Shown here: positions 13,584-21,609 of the stretch, in pieces
Layout of the letters: every line of letters begins with the position of its first letter
Numbering within the stretch: the stretch's first letter is position 1
Source: CAZAMP01 sp964486455
Lineage (GTDB): Bacteria > Eisenbacteria > RBG-16-71-46 > CAZAMP01
DNA: 22,496 nt
Assembly (NCBI GenBank): GCA_964486455.1
Contig: CAZAMP010000059.1
Coordinates: 1-22,496, forward strand
Reading direction: 5' to 3'
The notes under the pieces: model-generated
The model's input: the letters and a program-made list of their open reading frames with translations, nothing else
Databases searched by the model: none
What the model was told of the DNA's origin: nothing
Made by a program: the position numbers and the translations under genes

Positions 13584-16500
13584 CTACCTGAGGACTTCCA
13601 CAACTTCTGCGACTACGGCGACTTGTGCCTCATCCTCGCATGTCAGCTCTATCGGATTGTAGCTCGGATTCTTGGGATGAAGCGTGATCTTGACATGCTG
13701 CCAAGTCCCGTCGGTTTCGACCTTTTTGCTTTCGTAGCGCTTGATTGTGTAGCGCTCATCGGTTTCGGGATCGATCGTATCGCGAAGCTGTACGAGAACT
13801 GTTTTCCCCTGACGCGTACCAGTAACCGGTGCCGAGAACAAGCAGTACGATCCGTCCGGGATGGACGGCTCCATGGACTGTCCTACTACCCTCGCGATGA
13901 ACATACCCCTGCGCAGCCTGCGCGGAGTCTCCAGCTCAACCCATTCCCATTCGCGGTCTGTTACGTTCTGCGGGTCACCGAACGCTCCGGCGGCCACTTC
14001 CAGGGGAACGAGCGGTACGCAGTTGACGTACTTCTCGCTCTCCTCAGGCTGGACGATCCTAGGTACGAACGGTGTCCCGGGCACTTCTGAGGCTTTTCTT
14101 CGTGCAAACCACGATGCGTCATCTCGGAGTTTTCCTCGCAGATCGTCCTTCCGCAGGTAGCCCGCGAGCCGGCGAAAGTGTCGGGTCATAGCGTCGGGGT
14201 CATGGAGATCAGTGGCCGGGATCTCAATGACCTCGCACCCGTGACTGCGAAGCCAGGCGCGGATTTCGCGGTCGTGCTCGGCCGTCTCGGGGTTGCCGTG
14301 GAGATGGCCGCTCAGACCGTCCATGTAGATACACACGCCTTCGTCGTCGTCATGGTGATCGGCCCGATATTTGACGTCTGGGGTGGTAGTGCCGATGGCC
14401 TGGTCCAGGCGGATCTGCTCGCCCCGGATCCCTTCCTCAAATCCGGCGGCCAGGAGCAAATGTCGAAGTCTCCGCTCGGCTTCATTGACGGGGTGCGAGC
14501 CACCGCATGGCTCTCGAGACAGCTGCTTCGGCGGAATATCGTGGCCCTCGGTGAGGTGCGGTCCCCACGCATCCAGGCACTCCAGCGCCTTCGTTCGATC
14601 GAGATGCTTGTGGTAGTACGTGTTGCGAAACGTCTGCAGGCAGTCGATACAGGACGTCTCACAGGCGGAGGGGCAGCCCGCCAGAATTTCCCGCGCGATG
14701 CCCGCGACGTCCTCGAAGCGCGCGCAGATCTGGTCGAGCAGGCCCGAGCCGCCGGGCATCGGGTCCCAAAGCAATGCGTCGACTTCATCGCGGTCGACGT
14801 GTCCGATGATCAGGATCTGGAGATCATCCACGTGCATGTCGAAGACGCGGGTCGCGCCGAGGCGGAGCGCCTCCATCACGCTGTAGGCTGCTGCGTGGTT
14901 CTCGCAGGCGGGCAATGAGATCGCGTCGGCAACCACGTCCGCATAGAAACCCACGGGTTCGATCTTCCTCCCACAGCGTTCCTCGTGCGACTCCTCGAAA
15001 TGCTGACGCTGGCGATCGGACGAGAGCGGGGACACGCTCTGCCCACACACCGTGCAGATCGGGTAGCCAAACCGGTCAAACCGCTCAATAGCGCTCGAGG
15101 CGCCCACGTTGACGAGGCGGAGGCGAACGCCCCGGCGAAGCTGAAGGGCCTGGCTGCCCCAGCGCCACGCAGTGCCTCCATTGTGCTGACTTCGCTCCAG
15201 TCCGTACACCGACACGCCGAGCTGGAAGCGAAGCTCCTCTTCGTCGGAGATGTGCGACTGGTGGACGAGGTCCACATCACACACCGAAATGGTCGGTAGT
15301 ACCGCGGCACCGAGACCGGACACGTCTGAGTGGACGTTCGTCTCCTTCACGGCCTGGTGTTCGACCGAAACCTCGAAGACCGGCATCTCGATCCGCTCTT
15401 CATCGACGTCGCGGTGAAAGTGGCGGGCGACGAAGCGATTGCCGTTGGCGTAGATGAGATTTCCGGGGACGTACTCTCGGAGTGCGACGCTGGGGGGGCG
15501 GGGCAGCGCAAAGTTCATGGCACCCATCCGCCAGAAAGGGATCTCGGCGGTGCCCAGCACCGAGCCGTTCTCGAGGCCGTAGCCTGGAAGGAATCCTTCT
15601 GCGGCCAAGACACCGAACGTGTAGGTATCTTCATAGCCTTCCGCCTCTCGCCGCGTCCGTCGCGCCGTTCCCTTGAGCCGTTTCACGAGCCGGTCGCACC
15701 GGCGGAAAAGTGCCTCGTCCGCCGGATCCAGGTCGCCTTGCTGTTCTCGGAGCGCGTTCAGCCGTCGGATCTGACCCATGGCCCAGCGCAGGCGCCGCCG
15801 CAGGCGGACAATCACCTCAGACAAGCCCGTTGGCATTTCCCGTACGTGTTCGCGAAGCAGCTCGGACGCCGTGACCTCCCGGTCGCCTTCAGGCCACCCC
15901 TGGCGGAAAGCGCTCTCCACGTGGTCGACGAGGTCGTCCAGGTTATCGGTCACGAGTTGATGCAGTGGCGCAAGATCAAATTCGGACTCACGGACGAGGC
16001 CGTCCTCGAAGAGATAGTGGGATACGCGGCGGGGCACGCAATCGCGGAGCGTGTCCTCAATGCGACTGCGCTCCGTCTCCGATCGGGAGTCATCACGCAT
16101 GTACTGGTGAAGCCGCGTGATCACCGACGCATGGACATGCTTCGCGACCATTCGATCGTTGCGGAGATTGAATGCCGGTGGATCGATCCGGCCCGCGAGC
16201 AGCTTGGGCGGCTCGCCGAAGTAGGCGCGATCGTGCGAGACGGGGCGGCAGTAGGTGATGTCGACGGCCATTCGGTGCCGGCGCCCCGCGCGTCCCGCGC
16301 GCTGCCAGTAGTTCGCCGGCAGCGGGGGCACGTTTCGCATGAGGATGGCATCCAGCTTGCCGATGTCCACACCCAGCTCGAGCGTGGGCGTACAGACGAA
16401 GCAGTTGACCGCCTCGGACTCGCCCTTGAAGAGATTCTCCAGCCGCTCGCGCTCGCTGTGCGGCACCATGGCCGTGTGCTCAGCGGGTCGGAGCATCGAG

Positions 16501-19500
16501 TATCCTTGATCGAGAAGCTGAAGATCGTAGTTGTCGGGATCCTCCCGCATGAACTCGAGGTCGCCCTTACAGCGCCATGCCGGACACTTGTCGTGTGGGG
16601 TCCGATGGGTCGTGCGCCGGCGGCAGCTCGTACACCGCCACACGCCGTGGTTCTCGCAAAGCCTCAACCGGTCGGCGTTCACCTGATAGAGCCCGCTCAC
16701 CCCGGGAAGCGGATGGCCCCTCGAGCCCTTGAGTTGCACCGGTACGAGCAGCTCCTGGTTCACGAGGAACTCGAAGAGTCCTTCCAGAAACACTTCGGTA
16801 TGTTCCGACTCGACGCCCCATTTTCTGGCGATCTGCCGGATCGTTGTGTCACCACGCTCACTGAGCCACTGCGCGATCAGCGTCTTGTTCCGTTCGTCCG
16901 CGTTTTCTGGTGGGCTGCGTCGGAGCTTTGTCCCGACCGGATGGCCGAGCTGAGGCAGGTAGCCCTGCTGGACTTCGAGATCTCCATCCATCCAGTACTT
17001 CGTGAAGATCTCGCGCTCGGGATCGTGGAGCACTCGCTTGCGGCGGAGGTAGTCAAGAAGGCTGGCGACGCCGTCGCGCAGCGCTTCCGCGGGTAGCCCG
17101 AGGGCGTTGGAATTCTGCTGGATCCATGGCAGCGAGGCATCCAGTTCTTCGTACTCGACTTTCAACCGGCCCCAGGGCTCAAGACCGATGGCCTGACGAG
17201 CGGAGAGTGTTACCTCGCGCAACACCTGGATGCGCAGAAACTTCCGTCGCTCCTGCTCGTGCCGTCCGCCCCCGCCCTCCTTGCGGACGACCTGCCAGAC
17301 TTCGGGGACCAGGGCGCGGGAGAGAGACTCGTCACGCTCCAGTTCTTGGTCCAGGTAGTGGGCGAGGTCACCCACCGAGGCGGGCCCTTCTTTCATGCCG
17401 TCGGCTATGAGCGCCCGCAGTCGGAAGCGACGCGCATGGTCTCTCATCCAACCCGCCTGGAAGGCCGAGTCCTGCCGGTTGTCGCAGAAGACCAGAAGTC
17501 GTGGTCGCTCTGAGTGGTGAACCATGTCCTGCGCGAGCACGTGAACGTCGGCGACATTCGTGGCGCGCACGGGGCGGGCCGGTTCGCGGTAGCGCGAGCC
17601 GATCCTGCGACCGGCGGCGCCGCACGAGACGCAGCTCGTGAGGTATCCTGGGTTCTCCTTCTTCTGGCGGATGGCGTGGAGCACCACCATCTCAACCGCG
17701 GCACCGCATTGACCGCAGTGGGGTGTAACCGAAGGATGCGCCGCACCGCAATGGCGACAGAAGTGAATGGGTACGGTCCGCTGGCTATCCTCGATTTCTT
17801 CGTCGTCGCCTCCTCCGACGATGCGGTCGGTGAGAACGACGCGGCAGCCACCGTGCGTCTTGTCCAGCGGTTCCCAGTAAGAGCCGTCGCCTGCCGCCTC
17901 ACCTCCTCCGGGTATCCTTCCCGTGAACTCGAAGTCTTTGAGGAAGGCGACGAAGTAGTGCTGGCCACAGGTGGTACAGGTGGTGATCGGGAAGTGCGCG
18001 TGTCGCGTATCGCCTCCCGCTGCTTCGATCTCGTCCTCGGCGGCAAGCCAGAGCCGAAGCGGACCTTCTTCCGGAAAGCTCACGACGGCGCCGCTGATGC
18101 CGCGAACGAAGTTATGTACGACCGGTCGGAGAAGTGGTCGGCTGTCGACACGTGCCGCCGCGCCCAAAGTAAGCCAGGCGAGGATTTCGGGTTCGGCCAC
18201 GGCGCGGCCGATGCGCGCCTCAAGTTCCGCGGGGATTTCGGAAAGCTCCCGGGGTGCTGAGAGCAGCTCGTTCAGCTGAAAGACGAGTTCATTTCGGGAG
18301 AGCGCGGAATGGAGCGCCACGGACCATTCGCCTTCCGGCAACTCCGCACCGGCGAGGTCGTGATAGGCGGCGCGTACGGACGCCTCGAGGTTCTCCTCGT
18401 CATCCACCGCACGAACGCAGGCGTCCAGGATCGCGATCGGATCATTGCGCGGTGGCGGGGGCACGGACCGGTCGTGCTGCCAGACCTCCAGCTCATAGTC
18501 CTCGCCGATGGTGTTGACATTGTCTGCCGGCACGCCGAAGAACCGTGAGGCGAAATCCTGAGCGGCTTCGGGGTTGTTCGGGTCGACGATCGTGGCGGAC
18601 GTGGCGACACAGGTCGTCTCTCCCGCACCGCGCCCGCAGAAACTCCGCAGTCGACGGATGAGGCAGGCGGTTTCCGCGCCTTGCGCGCCGGCAAACGTGT
18701 GCGCCTCGTCGAAGACGAGAAAGTCGAGTCGCGCATTCGCGAAGAGTTCCACGTCACGCTGCCGGGTGAGCAGCAGCTCCAACTGCTTGACATTCGTGAG
18801 CAGGATGCGTGGCTGCCGGCCCGGCGTGCGCATGACCTCGCGCGAGCAAACCTCTTCGGCCGGATAGACGGTCTCGCTCCGTTGCTCCCCCCGGATCTCG
18901 GCCAGCCGGGCCTCATACTCGGCACGGGACGAACCCGGAGGGAGCCGGGTGCCGACGACCCCGCTTTCATTCTCAGGTGTCTTGCCGACATACATGCCGA
19001 ACGGAATGCCCGTGCCGGCCAGGAGGGAGCGAAGGCGGCCGAGCTGGTCTTCCGCCAGCGCGTTCATGGGATAGACGATGACGGCACTGATGCCCGCCGG
19101 TACGCCCTCGTCGCTCAGTTCAAGGCAGCGGCTCACGATCGGGTAGAGGAAGCACTCGGTCTTTCCCGAACCCGTACCGGTGGAGACGAGCGTGGTCTTG
19201 CCGTCGCGGATGGCCCGGATGACGTCTTCCTGATGGCCGTAGACGTGGGTTATCCCCTGCGGCACACGCCGGGCCATGTGGGGGTGGAAAACTCCTTCCG
19301 TGACAAGGTCGTCAACGGCCGCCCCGGGGCGAAACGTGCGCGAGAGGCTCACGTACGGGCCTTTGAGCAGTGGCGATTCGCGGGTCTCCTCCAGCGAGAG
19401 CAGCGATCGCATCTGCCCGTAGAGTCGCTCATCCGCGAAAGGATAGGCCGTGAGCTGGTAGCGGAGGAAGCTGCGGACGACCTTTTCGGTGAATGCGATT

Positions 19501-19514
19501 GGGTTCAGCGCCAT
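13584..19514 (-). CDS. 1976-aa DEAH/DUF1998 helicase with Vsr-like nuclease and LexA-like S24 domains
   Basis: A giant putative defence helicase in the broad group of DruE/YprA-like DUF1998 helicases. Visible, N to C: a Lhr-type ATPase with Walker A STGTGSGKT (Lys118), DEAH (269-272) and SAT (about 305); zinc clusters CTTCG (about 510), CRHCG...CGQCG (585-606) and CVSCG (about 630); LLVFCDNRQDSAFQ (about 670); a Cys-rich module (950-985); helicase motifs V/VI TPTLELGVDIG and YWQRAGRAGRR (1040-1077); CTVCG (about 1486) and the DUF1998 signature CPSACETSCIDCLQTF (1612-1630). Residues about 1655-1800 resemble a Vsr/DUF559 nuclease (TPDV with Asp1713, YMDG with Asp1732, HDREIRAWLRSHGCEVIEI). Residues about 1830-1976 are S24: Ala1842-Gly1843, GQSMEP (Ser1880), IKRYES (Lys1925). 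The start has GGGAGGAG and lies 2 bp after the abiEii stop. Assignment to a particular known system is not secure. Confidence 0.93.
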   Translation of the reverse strand: MALNPIAFTEKVVRSFLRYQLTAYPFADERLYGQMRSLLSLEETRESPLLKGPYVSLSRTFRPGAAVDDLVTEGVFHPHMARRVPQGITHVYGHQEDVIRAIRDGKTTLVSTGTGSGKTECFLYPIVSRCLELSDEGVPAGISAVIVYPMNALAEDQLGRLRSLLAGTGIPFGMYVGKTPENESGVVGTRLPPGSSRAEYEARLAEIRGEQRSETVYPAEEVCSREVMRTPGRQPRILLTNVKQLELLLTRQRDVELFANARLDFLVFDEAHTFAGAQGAETACLIRRLRSFCGRGAGETTCVATSATIVDPNNPEAAQDFASRFFGVPADNVNTIGEDYELEVWQHDRSVPPPPRNDPIAILDACVRAVDDEENLEASVRAAYHDLAGAELPEGEWSVALHSALSRNELVFQLNELLSAPRELSEIPAELEARIGRAVAEPEILAWLTLGAAARVDSRPLLRPVVHNFVRGISGAVVSFPEEGPLRLWLAAEDEIEAAGGDTRHAHFPITTCTTCGQHYFVAFLKDFEFTGRIPGGGEAAGDGSYWEPLDKTHGGCRVVLTDRIVGGGDDEEIEDSQRTVPIHFCRHCGAAHPSVTPHCGQCGAAVEMVVLHAIRQKKENPGYLTSCVSCGAAGRRIGSRYREPARPVRATNVADVHVLAQDMVHHSERPRLLVFCDNRQDSAFQAGWMRDHARRFRLRALIADGMKEGPASVGDLAHYLDQELERDESLSRALVPEVWQVVRKEGGGGRHEQERRKFLRIQVLREVTLSARQAIGLEPWGRLKVEYEELDASLPWIQQNSNALGLPAEALRDGVASLLDYLRRKRVLHDPEREIFTKYWMDGDLEVQQGYLPQLGHPVGTKLRRSPPENADERNKTLIAQWLSERGDTTIRQIARKWGVESEHTEVFLEGLFEFLVNQELLVPVQLKGSRGHPLPGVSGLYQVNADRLRLCENHGVWRCTSCRRRTTHRTPHDKCPAWRCKGDLEFMREDPDNYDLQLLDQGYSMLRPAEHTAMVPHSERERLENLFKGESEAVNCFVCTPTLELGVDIGKLDAILMRNVPPLPANYWQRAGRAGRRHRMAVDITYCRPVSHDRAYFGEPPKLLAGRIDPPAFNLRNDRMVAKHVHASVITRLHQYMRDDSRSETERSRIEDTLRDCVPRRVSHYLFEDGLVRESEFDLAPLHQLVTDNLDDLVDHVESAFRQGWPEGDREVTASELLREHVREMPTGLSEVIVRLRRRLRWAMGQIRRLNALREQQGDLDPADEALFRRCDRLVKRLKGTARRTRREAEGYEDTYTFGVLAAEGFLPGYGLENGSVLGTAEIPFWRMGAMNFALPRPPSVALREYVPGNLIYANGNRFVARHFHRDVDEERIEMPVFEVSVEHQAVKETNVHSDVSGLGAAVLPTISVCDVDLVHQSHISDEEELRFQLGVSVYGLERSQHNGGTAWRWGSQALQLRRGVRLRLVNVGASSAIERFDRFGYPICTVCGQSVSPLSSDRQRQHFEESHEERCGRKIEPVGFYADVVADAISLPACENHAAAYSVMEALRLGATRVFDMHVDDLQILIIGHVDRDEVDALLWDPMPGGSGLLDQICARFEDVAGIAREILAGCPSACETSCIDCLQTFRNTYYHKHLDRTKALECLDAWGPHLTEGHDIPPKQLSREPCGGSHPVNEAERRLRHLLLAAGFEEGIRGEQIRLDQAIGTTTPDVKYRADHHDDDEGVCIYMDGLSGHLHGNPETAEHDREIRAWLRSHGCEVIEIPATDLHDPDAMTRHFRRLAGYLRKDDLRGKLRDDASWFARRKASEVPGTPFVPRIVQPEESEKYVNCVPLVPLEVAAGAFGDPQNVTDREWEWVELETPRRLRRGMFIARVVGQSMEPSIPDGSYCLFSAPVTGTRQGKTVLVQLRDTIDPETDERYTIKRYESKKVETDGTWQHVKITLHPKNPSYNPIELTCEDEAQVAVVAEVVEVLR

Positions 19515-19516
19515 GG

Positions 19517-20488
19517 TCAGCTCCTCCCGCGACTTTTTCGGATGTTCAGGGCCTTCCAGAGCAACATGGGCTGCCGGCGGATCCGATCCTGGACGTCGGG
19601 ATCCTCATGGAGTGCTTCCGGTTCGATCTCGCCGTCGGTGAGCAGGCGATCGAGAAATCGACGTTCGCCGTCCGACCAGGAAAGGAGAGGCTCCGTCGCC
19701 TGAGTCACCTTTTCATGGATCCACTCGGCGAGATCGTGCCGGTCGCGGGCGATCGCGCCGGTGGTGCGTCGCAGGAGAGGGTCAAGCTGGCTGGCAATGA
19801 TGTTTTCATCGGGTGGATCATCGAGAGGTCGAAGCTGCCGGGCATCGGTGCGCGATGAGGCAATGAAGCAGAGAAACGCGATCCGAAACGACCGGTTTCT
19901 CGGAAGATCGGGATCGACCTCGAGCAGGTTTGCCGCGTCGTACGCATCGCGGACGGCTGTCCGTTGAAGGAGTGCCGCGAACTTGCCCCCGGCCAGTTCC
20001 TCCAGAGTGAGGGTGGGGACTTCTTGAGCAGAACCCGGCGGGAACCGCATCGCTCGCCGCTCAGCACTCCACATGGGGACGCGCGCGACATAGCTCACGT
20101 CTACTTCCAGCTTCTGGGATCCGCCGAGCACGCTTGGGTAGCGCAGTCGGAACTTCCCGCCTGCGTGCTCGGTCGGCGCGCGGCGGACGGCACACCCCTC
20201 CCGCTCGCAGCAGGCGGTGAGCGCCCGCTCGAAGTCCGGTCGAGCCTGCCGCATGCCCGTGACGTCTGCCGAGCCGACGAAGTTGACGTCGATGTCCACC
20301 GAGAGTCTCGGGACATCCAGGTGGATGAGGTTGAGCGCCGTGCCGCCCTTCAGCACCCAGGCGCCGCGTGTGAGTTCGTGCCGGTCGAGGCGGTCCAGTA
20401 TGCCTCGAAGACGGAGAACCTTTTCAACCATCTCCGGCCGGAAGTCGGTCTCCGCGGCGACGCGTGCGACATTGGCACCGGTGATCAT
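19517..20488 (-). CDS. abiEii: AbiEii/MenT-type nucleotidyltransferase toxin
   Basis: This 323-aa protein is the toxin half of a type IV AbiE-like pair: a DNA-polymerase-beta-fold nucleotidyltransferase that in studied members (AbiEii, MenT) uses NTPs and blocks growth, in MenT by modifying tRNA. Motif I is intact: WVLKGGTALNLIHL (Gly48-Gly49-Thr50), then LSVDIDVNF (Asp65, Asp67); a third acidic strand KLEVDVSYV follows. The family motif with Lys169 and Asp181 is TLTLEELAGGKFAALLQR followed by AVRDAYDAANLL. The C-terminal helical part is complete. I chose ATG 20488, which overlaps the abiEi stop (ATGA); an in-frame start at 20608 lies deep inside abiEi. The stop is 2 bp from the helicase start, so toxin and helicase are almost surely co-translated. 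Confidence 0.92.
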   Translation of the reverse strand: MITGANVARVAAETDFRPEMVEKVLRLRGILDRLDRHELTRGAWVLKGGTALNLIHLDVPRLSVDIDVNFVGSADVTGMRQARPDFERALTACCEREGCAVRRAPTEHAGGKFRLRYPSVLGGSQKLEVDVSYVARVPMWSAERRAMRFPPGSAQEVPTLTLEELAGGKFAALLQRTAVRDAYDAANLLEVDPDLPRNRSFRIAFLCFIASSRTDARQLRPLDDPPDENIIASQLDPLLRRTTGAIARDRHDLAEWIHEKVTQATEPLLSWSDGERRFLDRLLTDGEIEPEALHEDPDVQDRIRRQPMLLWKALNIRKSRGRS

Positions 20489-21282
20489 TCCATCTCCTCC
20501 GCGTGATCCGGTATGAGATCGGTCGGTATCACGAGCGACCACCGTGAGGCAAGCTTGCCCTTGCGGTGCCGGTCCATGTAGACGGGACTGCTGGGCGTTC
20601 TGGCGCAAAGGCGTTCCAGAAGGGTCTCGGGGACGACCAAATCCTCCTGGCGATGCTCCAGAAAGAAGCCGATCTTCGCGATGAGCGTCGCGCTCCGCAG
20701 CGTGGTCACGTACTCCTCCAGAGGACCCGGGTCGAGGGCCGGCACCGAGAGGATGGAGCGCCAGACCTCGTCCATCCCGCCCGCCAGTTCGGGTCTGTCG
20801 AGCACGTCGGCCACTGTTCGCTCGATGCTCGTGACGCGAATCTCGATCCCCGAACGCTCCGCCCGCTCGACCCAGGGCTCGCCCCGGTCGGCCGCAAGCA
20901 GTGGAGCGCGCGGACGGACCGGCACAAACCGCCGATCGCGGAAGGAGAGCGGCTTCGTCTTCGTCCAGGTGGCGAAGGTGAGGCGTTCGAAGACGCTCTG
21001 CGCGTATCCGTGAACCTCCAGCGCCGTGTGATAGGCGACCGTGGCGTCGGGGGCCATGCGAGAGGCGATGGCAATGAAGTCTGGAGAGGGTCCTGGTGGA
21101 CCATCCGGGAGAGCGAGGCGCACGAAGAGCCCTTGCTTGACGCGCTCGATGCGACCTTTCCGGTGCCAGCGGGCCAGATGCGAGTCGACTGTTGAGACCG
21201 CTCGCCCCCGGCTTCGGAGACTTTCCGCGAACTCGGCGCGGGTGAAGAGACTATGTGTAGCCAGGAACTGTTCGGGTTTCAT
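20485..21282 (-). CDS. abiEi: AbiEi-type antitoxin / autorepressor
   Basis: This 265-aa protein has the AbiEi layout: an N-terminal winged helix (about residues 1-57: FLATHSLFTRAEFAESLRSR, HLARWHRKGRIERVKQGLF), then the typical VAYHTALEVHGYAQSVFERL and IEIRVTSIERTVADVLDRPE of the C-terminal antitoxin domain. Known AbiEi antitoxins repress their own promoter cooperatively at inverted repeats, and neutralise the toxin without a stable complex. The gene is first in the operon, overlaps abiEii by 4 bp (ATGA), and has GGAG about 12 nt before ATG 21282. An AT-rich near-palindrome just upstream is a candidate operator. If AbiEi represses it, the helicase is under the same control. Confidence 0.9.
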   Translation of the reverse strand: MKPEQFLATHSLFTRAEFAESLRSRGRAVSTVDSHLARWHRKGRIERVKQGLFVRLALPDGPPGPSPDFIAIASRMAPDATVAYHTALEVHGYAQSVFERLTFATWTKTKPLSFRDRRFVPVRPRAPLLAADRGEPWVERAERSGIEIRVTSIERTVADVLDRPELAGGMDEVWRSILSVPALDPGPLEEYVTTLRSATLIAKIGFFLEHRQEDLVVPETLLERLCARTPSSPVYMDRHRKGKLASRWSLVIPTDLIPDHAEEME

Positions 21283-21301
21283 GACGATCGATCTCCAAGA
21301 T

Positions 21302-21319
21302 ATGTAATATATTGCACAT
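21302..21319 (-). promoter_or_regulatory. Candidate promoter/operator of the abiE-helicase operon
   Basis: TGTAATATATTGCA (21303-21316) is a near-perfect 14-bp palindrome with one mismatched pair, flanked by ATGT/ACAT. On the minus strand it holds the -10-like TATATT, 20 bases after a TTGCTC, which is longer than ideal. It is 20-37 bp before the abiEi start and is the most AT-rich spot nearby. Confidence 0.45.
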
Positions 21320-21609
21320 TTCGGAGGTCGAGAGCAATTCTATTATCAGATTGTCGGACTTGCTGGGGAGTTCGTCACAATCGCCCGCCTTTGCCCGCGT
21401 CTCCGGGCGGCACGAGGGTTACTGTCGTCTCATCGAGCGAGAAAACCGCATCGGTCGCGAAGAAGTTGGCGGTGCTCGCTTTGCGTTTCGTGGCGCTCAA
21501 TGGAGCCAAGTCCCCTTCTGCAGCGCGAAACGTCAACCTCCGGTCCGTCACGATCTGCATTCAGTGGGGTCGCGCCCGCCAGGTGTGAGCCAGAGGCTAA
21601 CGTTGGGCT
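21320..21609. other. Intergenic region with an integron-core-like palindrome at its right end
   Basis: I see no supported gene. A 61-codon minus-strand frame (21375-21560) has a stop directly before its ATG and no ribosome-binding site. At 21595-21608, GGCTAAC-GTTGGGC abuts the stop of the 182-aa gene; it resembles the RYYYAAC/GTTRRRY core sites of attC elements, but no second core pair at attC distance is clear. An imperfect long inverted repeat (about GTTGGCG near 21464 with CGTCAAC near 21537) is also present. Confidence 0.35.

Noticed and set aside
15330..17096. A 588-codon open frame on the plus strand inside the helicase gene
   Set aside because: It is antisense to the motif-bearing helicase, has no recognisable domain, and long shadow frames are common opposite GC-rich coding sequence.
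13584..19514. DISARM assignment for the helicase
   Set aside because: DISARM uses separate DrmA/DrmB, a DrmC phospholipase-D protein and a methyltransferase. None is adjacent here, and helicase and DUF1998 are on one chain.
20489..20608. A 40-codon N-terminal extension of abiEii
   Set aside because: It lies inside abiEi in another frame, with Arg/Gly/Thr-rich low-quality sequence; the ATGA overlap start at 20488 is far better.
21375..21560. A 61-codon minus-strand frame in the gap upstream of abiEi
   Set aside because: A stop directly precedes its ATG, there is no ribosome-binding site and no recognisable motif.
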